Positions 29,061 through 37,351 of a DNA stretch of 64,000 bases are shown here, one piece after another. The stretch is from NCBI RefSeq assembly GCF_001723285.1, contig NZ_LPWG01000002.1:62001-126000 (forward strand). Reading direction: 5' to 3'. The DNA is from Methyloceanibacter methanicus (GTDB taxonomy: Bacteria > Pseudomonadota > Alphaproteobacteria > Rhizobiales > Methyloligellaceae). Made by a program: the position numbers and the translations under genes. The notes beneath the pieces are model-generated. The model was given only the letters and a program-made list of their open reading frames with translations, did not search any database and was not told the origin of the DNA. The stretch's first letter is position 1. Each line of letters starts with the position of its first letter.

Positions 29061-29789
29061 ATGAGCCGCATGACCGGCCGTCTGATCGGCGTCGGCGTTG
29101 GACCCGGCGACCCCGAGCTTCTCACGGTGAAGGCGCTGAACGCGCTCAAGTCGGCGGATGTCATCGCCTATTTCGCGAGGCCGGCAATGTCAGCAATGCG
29201 CGCAGGATCGTCGAGGGCCATCAACGGCGCCGAGGAACTCCCGCTGCTCTATCCCGTCACCACGGAGATCCCCAAGGCGCGGGACGCCTATCGCGACGCG
29301 ATCGCCGATTTCTACGACGTGTCGGCGGCGGCGGTCTCCTCCTATCTCGACGACGGGCGCGACGTGGCGGTGCTGTCCGAAGGCGATCCGCTGTTCTACG
29401 GGTCCTACATGCATATTCACGTGCGCCTCAGCCGCCGCTATCCGACCGAGGTCATTCCCGGCGTCACCGGCATGTCCGGCTGCTGGTCGGCCGCGGCCGC
29501 GCCGATCACGCAAGGCGATGACGTCTTCACCGTGTTGCCGGGGACTTTGCCGGAAGTCGAGCTGGAGCGGCGCCTGGCCGATAGCGATGCCGCCGTGGTC
29601 ATGAAGGTCGGCCGGCATCTGCCGAAGATTCGCCGCGCCTGCGAGCGGGCCGGGTGCCTCGACCGGGCGATCTATGTGGAGCGCGGGACGATGACGAACG
29701 CGGCGGTGATGAAGCTCACCGACAAGCTCGATATGACGGCGCCCTATTTCGCCATCGTGCTCGTGCCCGGATGGGAGGAGCGACGATGA
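29061..29789 (+). CDS. cobI: Precorrin-2 C20-methyltransferase CobI (internal double frame slip)
   Basis: 242 residues of the tetrapyrrole (corrin/porphyrin) methylase fold. It has LIGVGVGPGDPELLTVKAL, LLYPVTTEIPKARDAY and VLSEGDPLFYGSYMHI, with VIPGVTGMSGCWSAAAAPI further on. Residues about 40-54 (PAMSAMRAGSSRA) are not family-like. Read one base off from 29179 to 29221, the DNA gives AGNVSNARRIVEGH, which fits CobI. The frame therefore slips near 29178 and returns near 29222 (one base missing, one extra). It uses SAM to methylate C-20. Confidence 0.88.
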   Translation: MSRMTGRLIGVGVGPGDPELLTVKALNALKSADVIAYFARPAMSAMRAGSSRAINGAEELPLLYPVTTEIPKARDAYRDAIADFYDVSAAAVSSYLDDGRDVAVLSEGDPLFYGSYMHIHVRLSRRYPTEVIPGVTGMSGCWSAAAAPITQGDDVFTVLPGTLPEVELERRLADSDAAVVMKVGRHLPKIRRACERAGCLDRAIYVERGTMTNAAVMKLTDKLDMTAPYFAIVLVPGWEERR

Positions 29790-30550
29790 GCGGCCGTTTG
29801 ACCGTTGTCGGGCTGGGTCCCGGCGACGATCGCTTCCTGCGCCCGAGGCGCGCGAAGCGCTTGCGAGCGCAGAGGCCCTCTATGGCTACGGGCCCTATCC
29901 TCGACCGCGTGCCGGTACGCGAGGGCCAAGCGCGCAATCCGTCCGGCAACCGTGTCGAGGGCAACAGAGCGCGGGCCGCGCTCGCCCATGCGGCGCAAGG
30001 CGCGCATGTCGCAATGGTCTCGGGCGGCGATCCCGGCGTGTTCGCCATGGCGGCTGCCGTGTGCGGAGAGATCGAAGACGGTCCGGAGGCGTGGCGGGCC
30101 CTGGACCTGCACATCGTTCCGGGGATTACCGCCATGCTCGCCGTCGCGGCCAAAGCCGGCGCGCCGCTCGGTCACGATTTCTGTGCGATTTCGCTGTCGG
30201 ACAATCTCAAGCCCTGGGAGCTGATCGAACGGCGCCTCGATGCCGCCGCCACGGGCGGTTTCGTGATCGCGTTCTACAATCCGATCTCGACGGCGCGGCC
30301 GTGGCAGCTCGGCCAGGCCTTTGCGCGACTAGGACGGCACCTGTCGCCCACCACGCCCGTGATCTTCGGGCGCGCGGTCGGGCGCGACGACGAGGCGGTC
30401 ACGGTCACGACCTTGGACAAGGCCGCCGAGACGCCGGCGGACATGGCAACCCTCGTCATTGTCGGCGCGCCCGAAACCCGGGTCATCCCGCGCGAGGGCA
30501 AGGCGCCGCTGGTCTACACCCCGCGCATGGCCGCGACGGTGAGCGCATGA
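29786..30550 (+). CDS. cobJ: Precorrin-3B C17-methyltransferase CobJ (internal double frame slip)
   Basis: 254 residues; the ATG overlaps the cobI stop. The N-terminus is VVGLGPGDDRFL. RVPVREGQARNPSGNRVE, HVAMVSGGDPGVFAMAAAV and VPGITAMLAVAAKAGAPLGH are typical, followed by FVIAFYNPISTARPWQLGQA. Residues about 19-38 are unlike the family. Reading one base off between 29842 and 29898 gives PEAREALASAEALYGYGPY, the expected sequence. It appears to have lost one base near 29841 and gained one at 29899. It carries out ring contraction and C-17 methylation. Confidence 0.88.
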   Translation: MSGRLTVVGLGPGDDRFLRPRRAKRLRAQRPSMATGPILDRVPVREGQARNPSGNRVEGNRARAALAHAAQGAHVAMVSGGDPGVFAMAAAVCGEIEDGPEAWRALDLHIVPGITAMLAVAAKAGAPLGHDFCAISLSDNLKPWELIERRLDAAATGGFVIAFYNPISTARPWQLGQAFARLGRHLSPTTPVIFGRAVGRDDEAVTVTTLDKAAETPADMATLVIVGAPETRVIPREGKAPLVYTPRMAATVSA

Positions 30551-31275
30551 TCGCACCAGGCCAGGGCCTCTTCGACCGTCTCGGCGGACGGTGCCTCCGG
30601 CAGGAGCGGCCGCCGTACCATGACGACGGGAATGCCCAGCGCCCGCGCCGCGGCGATCTTGCCGTAGGTGGCCTCGCCGCCGCTGTTCTTGGAGACGACG
30701 ATCTCGATGCGATGCCGTTCCAGCAACGCACGGTCGTCCGCCTCGCCGAAGGGACCCCGCGCCGTCACGTAGGTTGCGTTGGGAACCGCCAGAGGCGGAT
30801 CGATGGGGTCGACACTGCGCACGAGATACGCATGCTGGGGCGCTGTCTCGAATGGCGCGATGTCTTTGCGGCCGACGGCCAGAAAGACGCGCACCGGCTT
30901 GGCGCCCAACGCTTTGGCCGCCTCTGCGATCGTGCCGACCTCGGTCCAATCGTCGCCCGGACGCTTGGTCCAGGGGGCACGGCGCAGGGCGAGGAACCGG
31001 ACCCCGGTCTCGCCGGCCGCCCGGAACGCATTTGCCGAAATCGTGTCGGCGTAAGGATGCGTCGCATCGATCAACAGGCCGATATTTTCGTCGCGGATGT
31101 GCCGGGCAAGTCCTTCGGCCCCGCCAAAGCCACCGATGCGCGTCTGCACGCCTTGGGCGCGCGGGCTGGCGGTCCGGCCGGCGAGCGACAGCGTGACCGC
31201 GAGATCGTCGCGTGCGGCCAGCGCCCCTGCGAGCTGCCTTGCTTCCGTGGTGCCTCCGAGAATGAGGATGTTCAT
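30514..31275 (-). CDS. cobK: Precorrin-6A reductase CobK
   Basis: 253 residues on the opposite strand to its neighbours. It begins NILILGGTTEARQLAGALA and has RIGGFGGAEGLARHI, IDATHPYADTISANAF and RALLERHRIEIVVSKNSGG. It reduces precorrin-6A with NADPH. Its ATG (31275-31273) overlaps that of cobL, and its 3' end overlaps cobJ by 37 bases. It must be transcribed against the operon, from a promoter inside cobL. Confidence 0.95.
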   Translation of the reverse strand: MNILILGGTTEARQLAGALAARDDLAVTLSLAGRTASPRAQGVQTRIGGFGGAEGLARHIRDENIGLLIDATHPYADTISANAFRAAGETGVRFLALRRAPWTKRPGDDWTEVGTIAEAAKALGAKPVRVFLAVGRKDIAPFETAPQHAYLVRSVDPIDPPLAVPNATYVTARGPFGEADDRALLERHRIEIVVSKNSGGEATYGKIAAARALGIPVVMVRRPLLPEAPSAETVEEALAWCDHALTVAAMRGV

Positions 31276-32521
31276 GAACGGTCCTAATCCGATTGCGGCG
31301 GAGCCTGCCCCATTGCAGCGGTGGCTGTCCATCGTAGGCCTTGGCGAGGACGGCGTTGAGGGCCTTGGACGCGAGGCGCGCGACCTCATCGAGAATGCCG
31401 AATTCGTCTTCGGAGGGGTGCGCCATCTCGCGCTCGCCGCGCCGCTGATCCGGGGCGAGGCCAAGCCCTGGCCGTCGCCGTTCTCATCCGCGCCGGGCGA
31501 GGTGGCGGCCCTACGTGGCCGGCGGGTTTGCGTCCTTGCATCGGGCGACCCCTATTTCTACGGCGTCGGCGCAACGCTTGCGGGCCATGTTCCGGCCGAG
31601 GAGACGCGGGTCGTCCCCGCGCCGTCCGCCTTCAGCCTGGCGGCGGCGCGGCTGGGATGGCCCCTTGCCGAAACCGTGTGCGTGTCGCTGCACGGGCGCG
31701 CGCTGGACCGGATCCGGCCGCACCTGCACCCGGGCGCGCGGATCCTCGCCTTGACGTCGGATGCCGAAGGCCCGCGCGCCTTGGCGGCACTGCTCTCAGA
31801 GACTGGTTTCGGCCCATCGCAAATGACCGTGCTGGAGGCCTTGGGAGGCGCCCGCGAGCGCATACGCATGGCCGAGGCGCGCGGCTTCGGCTTGACGGAT
31901 ATTGCGCCCCTGAACACGGTCGCGATCGAGGTTGCCGCCGAACCGGGCGCACGCATTCTCGCCTATGCGCCGGGGCTCGACGACGATCTGTTCGACCATG
32001 ACGGCCAGATCACCAAACGCGAAATCCGGGCCCTCACGCTCTCCGCGCTCCGGCCCCGGCAAGGCGAGCTCCTCTGGGATGTGGGCGCCGGGTCCGGCTC
32101 CGTCGGGATCGAATGGCTGCTGGCCCACGCGTCCTTGCGCGCCATCGCCGTCGAAGCGGATACGGACCGCGCCGCACGTGCGGCCCGCAATGCCACTGCC
32201 TTCGGCGTGCCACATCTCGATGTGATTCAGGGCCGCGCGCCCGAGGCGCTCGCCGGTTTGCCGCAGCCCGACGCGATCTTTGTCGGCGGCGGAGGCAGCG
32301 GAGACGGCGTGTTCGAGACGTGTCTCGGGAGGCTGAAGCCCGGCGGCCGCCTGGTGGCCAACGCGGTGACGCTCGAGACGGAATCGGAACTGATCAAGCG
32401 GCATGCTGCGCATGGCGGCACGCTCGTCCGCATAGAGGTCTCGCGCGCGAACGCCGTCGGCGGCAAAACCGGCTGGCGTCCCGCGATGCCCGTAACCCAA
32501 TGGAGCTGGGAGAAGACATGA
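31274..32521 (+). CDS. cobL: Precorrin-6Y C5,15-methyltransferase (decarboxylating) CobL
   Basis: 415 residues with two domains. The N-terminal CbiE-like methylase has LSIVGLGEDGVEGLGREARD, VCVLASGDPYFYGVG and VPAPSAFSLAAARLGWP. The C-terminal CbiT-like Rossmann methyltransferase has LLWDVGAGSGSVGIEWLL and PDAIFVGGGGSG. It methylates C-5 and C-15 and decarboxylates the acetate chain. Its ATG overlaps the divergent cobK start, and its stop overlaps the cobE start (ATGA). Confidence 0.96.
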   Translation: MNGPNPIAAEPAPLQRWLSIVGLGEDGVEGLGREARDLIENAEFVFGGVRHLALAAPLIRGEAKPWPSPFSSAPGEVAALRGRRVCVLASGDPYFYGVGATLAGHVPAEETRVVPAPSAFSLAAARLGWPLAETVCVSLHGRALDRIRPHLHPGARILALTSDAEGPRALAALLSETGFGPSQMTVLEALGGARERIRMAEARGFGLTDIAPLNTVAIEVAAEPGARILAYAPGLDDDLFDHDGQITKREIRALTLSALRPRQGELLWDVGAGSGSVGIEWLLAHASLRAIAVEADTDRAARAARNATAFGVPHLDVIQGRAPEALAGLPQPDAIFVGGGGSGDGVFETCLGRLKPGGRLVANAVTLETESELIKRHAAHGGTLVRIEVSRANAVGGKTGWRPAMPVTQWSWEKT

Positions 32522-32904
32522 TCGTTGCTGGGATCGGCTGCCGCAAAGGCGTGACCGCCACGGAAATCGACGCCGCGATTGACGCCGCCTTGCGCGAAAC
32601 GGGGCTGACGCGCGATGCGCTGACCTTGCTGGCGACGTCCGACGGCAAAGGCAGCGAGCCCGGACTGGTCGACGCCGCCGCCGCGCGCGGACTCGAACTC
32701 ACGCTCGTCAAGCCCGCGGCGCTGGAGAGCGCCGGTCCGCGCACGCAATCGTTTTCGCCGAGGGTCAACGAGATGTTCGGCGTTCCGTCCGTGGCCGAGG
32801 CGGCGGCGCTCGCCGCCGCGGGTCCCGATTCCGCGCTGCTCGCGCCGCGCACCATCCTCGGCCCCGTCACCTGCGCCCTCGCGAGCGCCGCGCGGGAGAC
32901 GTGA
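32518..32904 (+). CDS. cobE: CobE/CbiG C-terminal domain protein
   Basis: 128 residues. The family motif is [20 protein letters not shown], then [17 protein letters not shown] and [20 protein letters not shown]. CobE corresponds to the C-terminal domain of CbiG. Its exact step in the aerobic pathway is not settled; a carrier or chaperone role for intermediates has been proposed. It is tightly packed between cobL and cobM, with four-base overlaps at both ends. Confidence 0.93.
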   Translation: MIVAGIGCRKGVTATEIDAAIDAALRETGLTRDALTLLATSDGKGSEPGLVDAAAARGLELTLVKPAALESAGPRTQSFSPRVNEMFGVPSVAEAAALAAAGPDSALLAPRTILGPVTCALASAARET

Positions 32905-33662
32905 CCGTCCACTTCATAGGCGCAGGCCCGGGCGCGGCGGACCTGATCACCGTCCGCGGACGCGATCTCATCGCGCGCTGTGCGGTCTGTCTTTACGCGG
33001 GATCGATCGTCTCCGAAGATCTGCTCGCCTATTGCCCGGCGGGGGCCCGCATCGTGAACACCGCTCCGATGGCCCTCGACGAGATCGAGGCGGAATATGT
33101 AGCCGCGCACGCGCAAGGGCACGACGTGGCGCGACTTCATTCCGGCGATCTGTCCGTCTATAGCGCCGTGGCCGAGCAGATGCGCCGGCTCGATACACGC
33201 GGCATCCCCTACACGCTGACGCCGGGCGTCCCGGCATTCGCCGCCGCCGCCGCGGCGCTGGGCCGTGAACTGACCGTTCCGGAAGTCGCGCAAAGCGTGG
33301 TGCTGACCCGCGTGCCCGGCCGGGCCTCGAAGATGCCGGACGGCGAAACCCTCGAAGCCTTCGCCGCGACCGGCACCACGCTCGCCATTCATCTTGCGAT
33401 CCACGCGCTTCCAAGAGTCGTCGAGAGCCTGCTGCCGTTCTATGGCGCGGACTGCCCGGCCGCCATCGTCGCCCATGCAAGCCACCCTCAAGAGCGCATC
33501 TTGCGTGGAACGCTCGGCACGTTGGTCGCACAGCACGAGACGAACCCGATCGAACGGACCGCGCTGATCCTGGTTGGGCCCGCGCTCCTCAGCGGCGATT
33601 TCAGGGAGAGCGCGCTCTACGACGCGGACTATCGCCGCCGCTATCGGGGAGGTCCCGCATGA
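32901..33662 (+). CDS. cobM: Precorrin-4 C11-methyltransferase CobM
   Basis: 253 residues from a GTG at 32901 overlapping the cobE stop (GTGA). Methylase motifs are [54 protein letters not shown] and [18 protein letters not shown]. It methylates C-11 of precorrin-4 to give precorrin-5. Confidence 0.97.
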   Translation: MTVHFIGAGPGAADLITVRGRDLIARCAVCLYAGSIVSEDLLAYCPAGARIVNTAPMALDEIEAEYVAAHAQGHDVARLHSGDLSVYSAVAEQMRRLDTRGIPYTLTPGVPAFAAAAAALGRELTVPEVAQSVVLTRVPGRASKMPDGETLEAFAATGTTLAIHLAIHALPRVVESLLPFYGADCPAAIVAHASHPQERILRGTLGTLVAQHETNPIERTALILVGPALLSGDFRESALYDADYRRRYRGGPA

Positions 33663-33723
33663 GCGCATGCCCCGGCGACGGCATGGGCCCCTTGGATAGA
33701 CGCCGTCACGGGAGGTCCGCGCC

Positions 33724-35037
33724 GTGAGCGCTCCAGGCATCATCGTCGCCGCGCATAAGTCCGGGGCCGGCAAGACCACCGTGACCCTCGCCCTGCTCGC
33801 GGCCTTGAAGCGCCGGGGACGTCGAGTTCATCCGGCCAAGACGGGGCCGGACTATATCGACCCCGTCTTTCACGAGCGGGCGGCCGGCCGGGGCAGCATC
33901 AACCTGGACAGTTGGGCCATGCCGCCGGGCCTTCTGGACGCGTTGATGGCGGACGTCTCCGCCGACGCGGACATTGCCGTCATCGAGGCGTCATGGGGCT
34001 GTTCGACGGGATTGCCGGTGCGCCCGGGCCGCTCAGGCGCCACCGCCGATCTCGCGGCGCGCTTCGGGCTTCCCGTGATTCTGGTGATCGACGTCACGTC
34101 GCAGGCCCAGTCCGCCGCTGCGCTTCTGCGCGGCTTTGCAACCCACGACCCGGCCGTGCAGATTGCCGGCGTGATCCTCAACCGCGTGGCGAGCGAGCGC
34201 CACGCCCGGCTGATCGCGCCCGCCATCGAGGCTCTGCGCATTCCCGTTCTTGGAATGCTGCCCCGCGACAAGACCGTCGCGCTGCCCAAACGCCATCTCG
34301 GTCTCGTTCAGGCGGGTGAGCACGACGACCTCGAGGCCAGGTTCGACGCGCTTGCGGACCTCGCCGAGACGCATCTCGATCTGGAGGCGATCAGCGCTCT
34401 GGCACGGCCGCCGCTTCTGCAGGGCGAGCCTGTCTCTGGGCGCCTGCCGCCGCCGGGCCTGCGTATCGCGGTCGCCGAGGATGCGGCCTTCACCTTCCTC
34501 TACCCTCATCTCGTCCAGGGCTGGCGGGCGCAAGGCGCCACGCTCGTCCCGTTCTCGCCGCTCGCGGACGAAGGGCCGGCCTCGGATTGCGATGCGTGCT
34601 GGCTGCCGGGCGGCTATCCGGAGCTCCATGCGGGCCGGCTGGCCGCCGCGACGCGCTCAAAGACGACGTTGGCGGCGTTCGCGCAGACCCGGCCGGTCCA
34701 CGGCGAATGCGGCGGCTACATGGTTCTAGGGCAGGGCCTCGTGGATGGCGACGGCACGCGCCACGCCATGACCGGCCTCCTCGGCCACGCGACGAGCTTC
34801 GCCGACCGCAAGCTTCATCTCGGCTACCGCGAGGCGCGGCTCCTGGAACCGTGCGCGCTGGGCGGCGCGGGCGCGTCCGTGCGCGGTCACGAATTCCACT
34901 ATGCGCGGGTGATCGAGGAGGGCAACGATGCGCCCCTCGCCACTCTTGCCGACGGCGAAGGAAATACTCTTGGGCACGCCGGGGCGCGCCGGGGCCCTGT
35001 GACCGGCACGTTCTTCCACGCGATCGCCGCAGCTTGA
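33724..35037 (+). CDS. cobB: Cobyrinic (hydrogenobyrinic) acid a,c-diamide synthase CobB
   Basis: 437 residues from a GTG at 33724, with GGAGG about ten bases upstream. The P-loop domain has IIVAAHKSGAGKTTVTLALL and KTGPDYIDPVFH. The C-terminal glutaminase domain has the Cys elbow HGECGGYMVLGQGLVD and the late motif VRGHEFHYARV. It amidates the a and c side chains using glutamine. It follows cobM by 61 bases and converges on cobU. Confidence 0.96.
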   Translation: MSAPGIIVAAHKSGAGKTTVTLALLAALKRRGRRVHPAKTGPDYIDPVFHERAAGRGSINLDSWAMPPGLLDALMADVSADADIAVIEASWGCSTGLPVRPGRSGATADLAARFGLPVILVIDVTSQAQSAAALLRGFATHDPAVQIAGVILNRVASERHARLIAPAIEALRIPVLGMLPRDKTVALPKRHLGLVQAGEHDDLEARFDALADLAETHLDLEAISALARPPLLQGEPVSGRLPPPGLRIAVAEDAAFTFLYPHLVQGWRAQGATLVPFSPLADEGPASDCDACWLPGGYPELHAGRLAAATRSKTTLAAFAQTRPVHGECGGYMVLGQGLVDGDGTRHAMTGLLGHATSFADRKLHLGYREARLLEPCALGGAGASVRGHEFHYARVIEEGNDAPLATLADGEGNTLGHAGARRGPVTGTFFHAIAAA

Positions 35038-35047
35038 GCGGCAATCC

Positions 35048-36067
35048 CTAGGACGTGGATTTCCCCGAGACGTGCGCTTCCTCGAAGGTGGCCATGCCCG
35101 TGTGGCAGACGAGCGCCGCACGCAGCACGAGGAGCGCCACGGAGGCGCCGGTCCCCTCGCCGAGCCGCATGCCGAGATCCAGCAGCGGCCGCATGCCAAG
35201 TTCCTGGAGGAGGGACTCATGTCCGGCATCGGCCGATTTGTGGCCAACGCGGGCATGGTCCAGCGCATCGTCCCGCAGCGCCTTCAACGGCGCGACGGCC
35301 GTGGAGGACACCATGCCGTCGATCAGCACGGGCGTCCGCTTGTGACGGGCCGCGAGGCACGCGCCCATCATGGCGGCCAATTCGCGCCCGCCGACGGCGG
35401 CCGCGGCCCGCAACGGATCGCCGAGCACGTCGGAATGGTACAGCAGCGCCTGTTGGATCACGGCGCGCTTGCGGCCGAAGCCGTCCCTGCCGACGCCCGT
35501 CCCGGTGCTGGCAAAACGTGCCCCGCCCCCGAACAGCGCGCCGGAGAGCGCCGCCGCCGCCGTGGTGTTGCCGATGCCCATTTCACCCAAAACGATCAGG
35601 TCCGCGTCGTCGGACACTTGGTCGTAGCCGGTGCCGACAGCCTCCAGGAATTCCGCCTCGTCCATCGCCGGGGCTTCGGTGAAATCGGCGGTGGGCCGGT
35701 CGAGATCGAGCGGCGTCACGCGCAGCCTCGCGCCATTCGCGCGGGCAAGCTGGTTGATCGCGGCCCCGCCTGCGGTGAAATTCGCCACCATCTGCCCGGT
35801 GACCTCGGGCGGGTAGGCGGAGACGCCCTGGCCGGCCACGCCGTGATTGCCCGCGAAGATCAGGATTTCGCAGTTGTCGAGGGTGGGCGGGTTGCGCCCC
35901 TGCCAGGCCGCCAGCCAGGCCGTGAGCTCTTCCAGCCGGCCGAGCGAACCGGGGGGCTTGGTCAGTTGGGCCTCGCGCGCGGCGGCCGCGTCGGCGGCGG
36001 ATTGGTCCGGCGCGGGCAGGTCGAGACACGCCGCGCGCAACTGTTTGAAGGAGGAAAAGCGGGACAT
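35048..36067 (-). CDS. cobU: Nicotinate-nucleotide:dimethylbenzimidazole phosphoribosyltransferase
   Basis: 339 residues from the ATG at 36067. The family blocks are REAQLTKPPGSLGRLEEL, FAGNHGVAGQGVSAYPPEVT, EMGIGNTTAAAAL and HKRTPVLIDGMVSSTAVAPL. The catalytic Glu region is MRLGEGTGASVALLVLRAA. It makes alpha-ribazole phosphate for the lower ligand. The name is cobU in the Pseudomonas denitrificans scheme and cobT in Salmonella. It is divergent from cobV (53 bases). Confidence 0.96.
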   Translation of the reverse strand: MSRFSSFKQLRAACLDLPAPDQSAADAAAAREAQLTKPPGSLGRLEELTAWLAAWQGRNPPTLDNCEILIFAGNHGVAGQGVSAYPPEVTGQMVANFTAGGAAINQLARANGARLRVTPLDLDRPTADFTEAPAMDEAEFLEAVGTGYDQVSDDADLIVLGEMGIGNTTAAAALSGALFGGGARFASTGTGVGRDGFGRKRAVIQQALLYHSDVLGDPLRAAAAVGGRELAAMMGACLAARHKRTPVLIDGMVSSTAVAPLKALRDDALDHARVGHKSADAGHESLLQELGMRPLLDLGMRLGEGTGASVALLVLRAALVCHTGMATFEEAHVSGKSTS

Positions 36068-36120
36068 TTCAGCGTAGTGTCGCAAGAAGGCGGCTGGAGA
36101 GAGACGAGGATTCCAATTTC

Positions 36121-36870
36121 ATGGGCGGCATTAGCACGGACCTCAGGGCGGGCCTAGCCTTTTGCACGCGGCTGCCTGTCACGGCCGCTGACGGTACCCG
36201 GCTTGCCGATGCCGCGTGGACACTTCCGGTCGCGGGCGCCCTCATCGGGCTGATCGGCGGCGTCTGTCTGTATGTGGGCATGGCGGTGGGCCTGCCGCCT
36301 TTCGCGGCGGCAACGCTCGCCGTCGCCGCCACGGCCCTGGCGACGGGCTGTCTGCACGAGGACGGGCTGGCCGACACGGCCGACGGCTTCGGCGGAGGAC
36401 GGGACCGGGCGCGCGTGCTCGAGATCATGCGCGACAGCCGCATCGGCACGTACGGCGTAATCGCCCTGATCGTCAGCTTTCTCTTGCGAATCGGGGCCCT
36501 TTCGAGCCTTGCCGCAGGGGGCGCGGGCTTGCCGGTGCTGGCGCTCATCGCCGCGCATACGGGGGCCCGGAGCGTCCTGCCGCTTTTCATGCGGGCGGTT
36601 CCCCGCGCCCGCGCCGACGGTCTATCGGCGAACGCGGGCCAGCCAAGCCCCGGCATGGCCGCCATTGCCATCGCCATTGCCGTCGTCGTCGCGATCGTCT
36701 GTCTTGGGCTCGGCCCGACCCTGGTCTCGGCACTCCTGGCCGCCGCCGCGCTCGCCCTACTCGCCCGCATGAGTATCCATAAGATCGGCGGCCAGACCGG
36801 GGACGTCCTGGGTGCCGCCGAACAGACCGGCGAAATCTCGATCCTGCTCACGGCAGCCGCGCTGCTCTAG
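36121..36870 (+). CDS. cobV: Adenosylcobinamide-GDP ribazoletransferase (cobalamin synthase)
   Basis: 249 residues, multi-pass membrane protein. The family motifs are LAFCTRLPV near the start and CLHEDGLADTADGFGGG with acidic metal-binding residues. RVLEIMRDSRIGTYGVIAL and the end GGQTGDVLGAAEQTGEI are also typical. It joins adenosylcobinamide-GDP and alpha-ribazole, the last step. It is called cobS in Salmonella. Confidence 0.96.
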   Translation: MGGISTDLRAGLAFCTRLPVTAADGTRLADAAWTLPVAGALIGLIGGVCLYVGMAVGLPPFAAATLAVAATALATGCLHEDGLADTADGFGGGRDRARVLEIMRDSRIGTYGVIALIVSFLLRIGALSSLAAGGAGLPVLALIAAHTGARSVLPLFMRAVPRARADGLSANAGQPSPGMAAIAIAIAVVVAIVCLGLGPTLVSALLAAAALALLARMSIHKIGGQTGDVLGAAEQTGEISILLTAAALL

Positions 36871-37013
36871 GGTATCAAGTGGGGCCACGGCCTGCCTGAG
36901 TCACGCAATCGCGAGGAGCGGGGCAGCGCGAAGAACCGCGTTGCATGCTAGGATCGGGATACAGTGGCCCGCAGCGGCCTCAAGAAGGTCGGGGCCATGA
37001 GGAGTTCCGTCCC

Positions 37014-37295
37014 ATGCGTATTGCGATCGCCATTATCGTCTGTCTCGGCGTGTCGTGGGCCGCAGCCTCCCGCGCGAGCGCCGCACCCGTTCCCCTGACC
37101 GGAAACGCGGCGCATTCCATCGCCGAACACAGCGGCTCAATGGTCGCGACCGCCGCCAAGCGATCGCGCAACACCGTGAGGCGCAGCACCCGCAAATGCG
37201 GCTGGCAGTGCAAGCGCTATTGGCGGCCCTACCAGTATCGCTACTGGAAATTCTACTACCCCTATGGCGGCCCGCTCTTCTCGGCGGGGCGTTAG
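37014..37295 (+). CDS. Small secreted basic, Tyr-rich protein
   Basis: 93 residues from the ATG at 37014, with AGGAG nine bases upstream. A clear signal peptide (IAIAIIVCLGVSWAAASRASAA) is followed by a basic central part. The C-terminus is aromatic: KCGWQCKRYWRPYQYRYW, with two Cys that could form a disulfide. Short secreted Arg/Tyr-rich proteins of this type are common in Hyphomicrobiales; I know no function. Confidence 0.7.
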   Translation: MRIAIAIIVCLGVSWAAASRASAAPVPLTGNAAHSIAEHSGSMVATAAKRSRNTVRRSTRKCGWQCKRYWRPYQYRYWKFYYPYGGPLFSAGR

Positions 37296-37351
37296 GCTGG
37301 TTCATCTCGCTGCAATAAAAGGGTGACACCGCGGCACTGGCTTGTGGCAGA

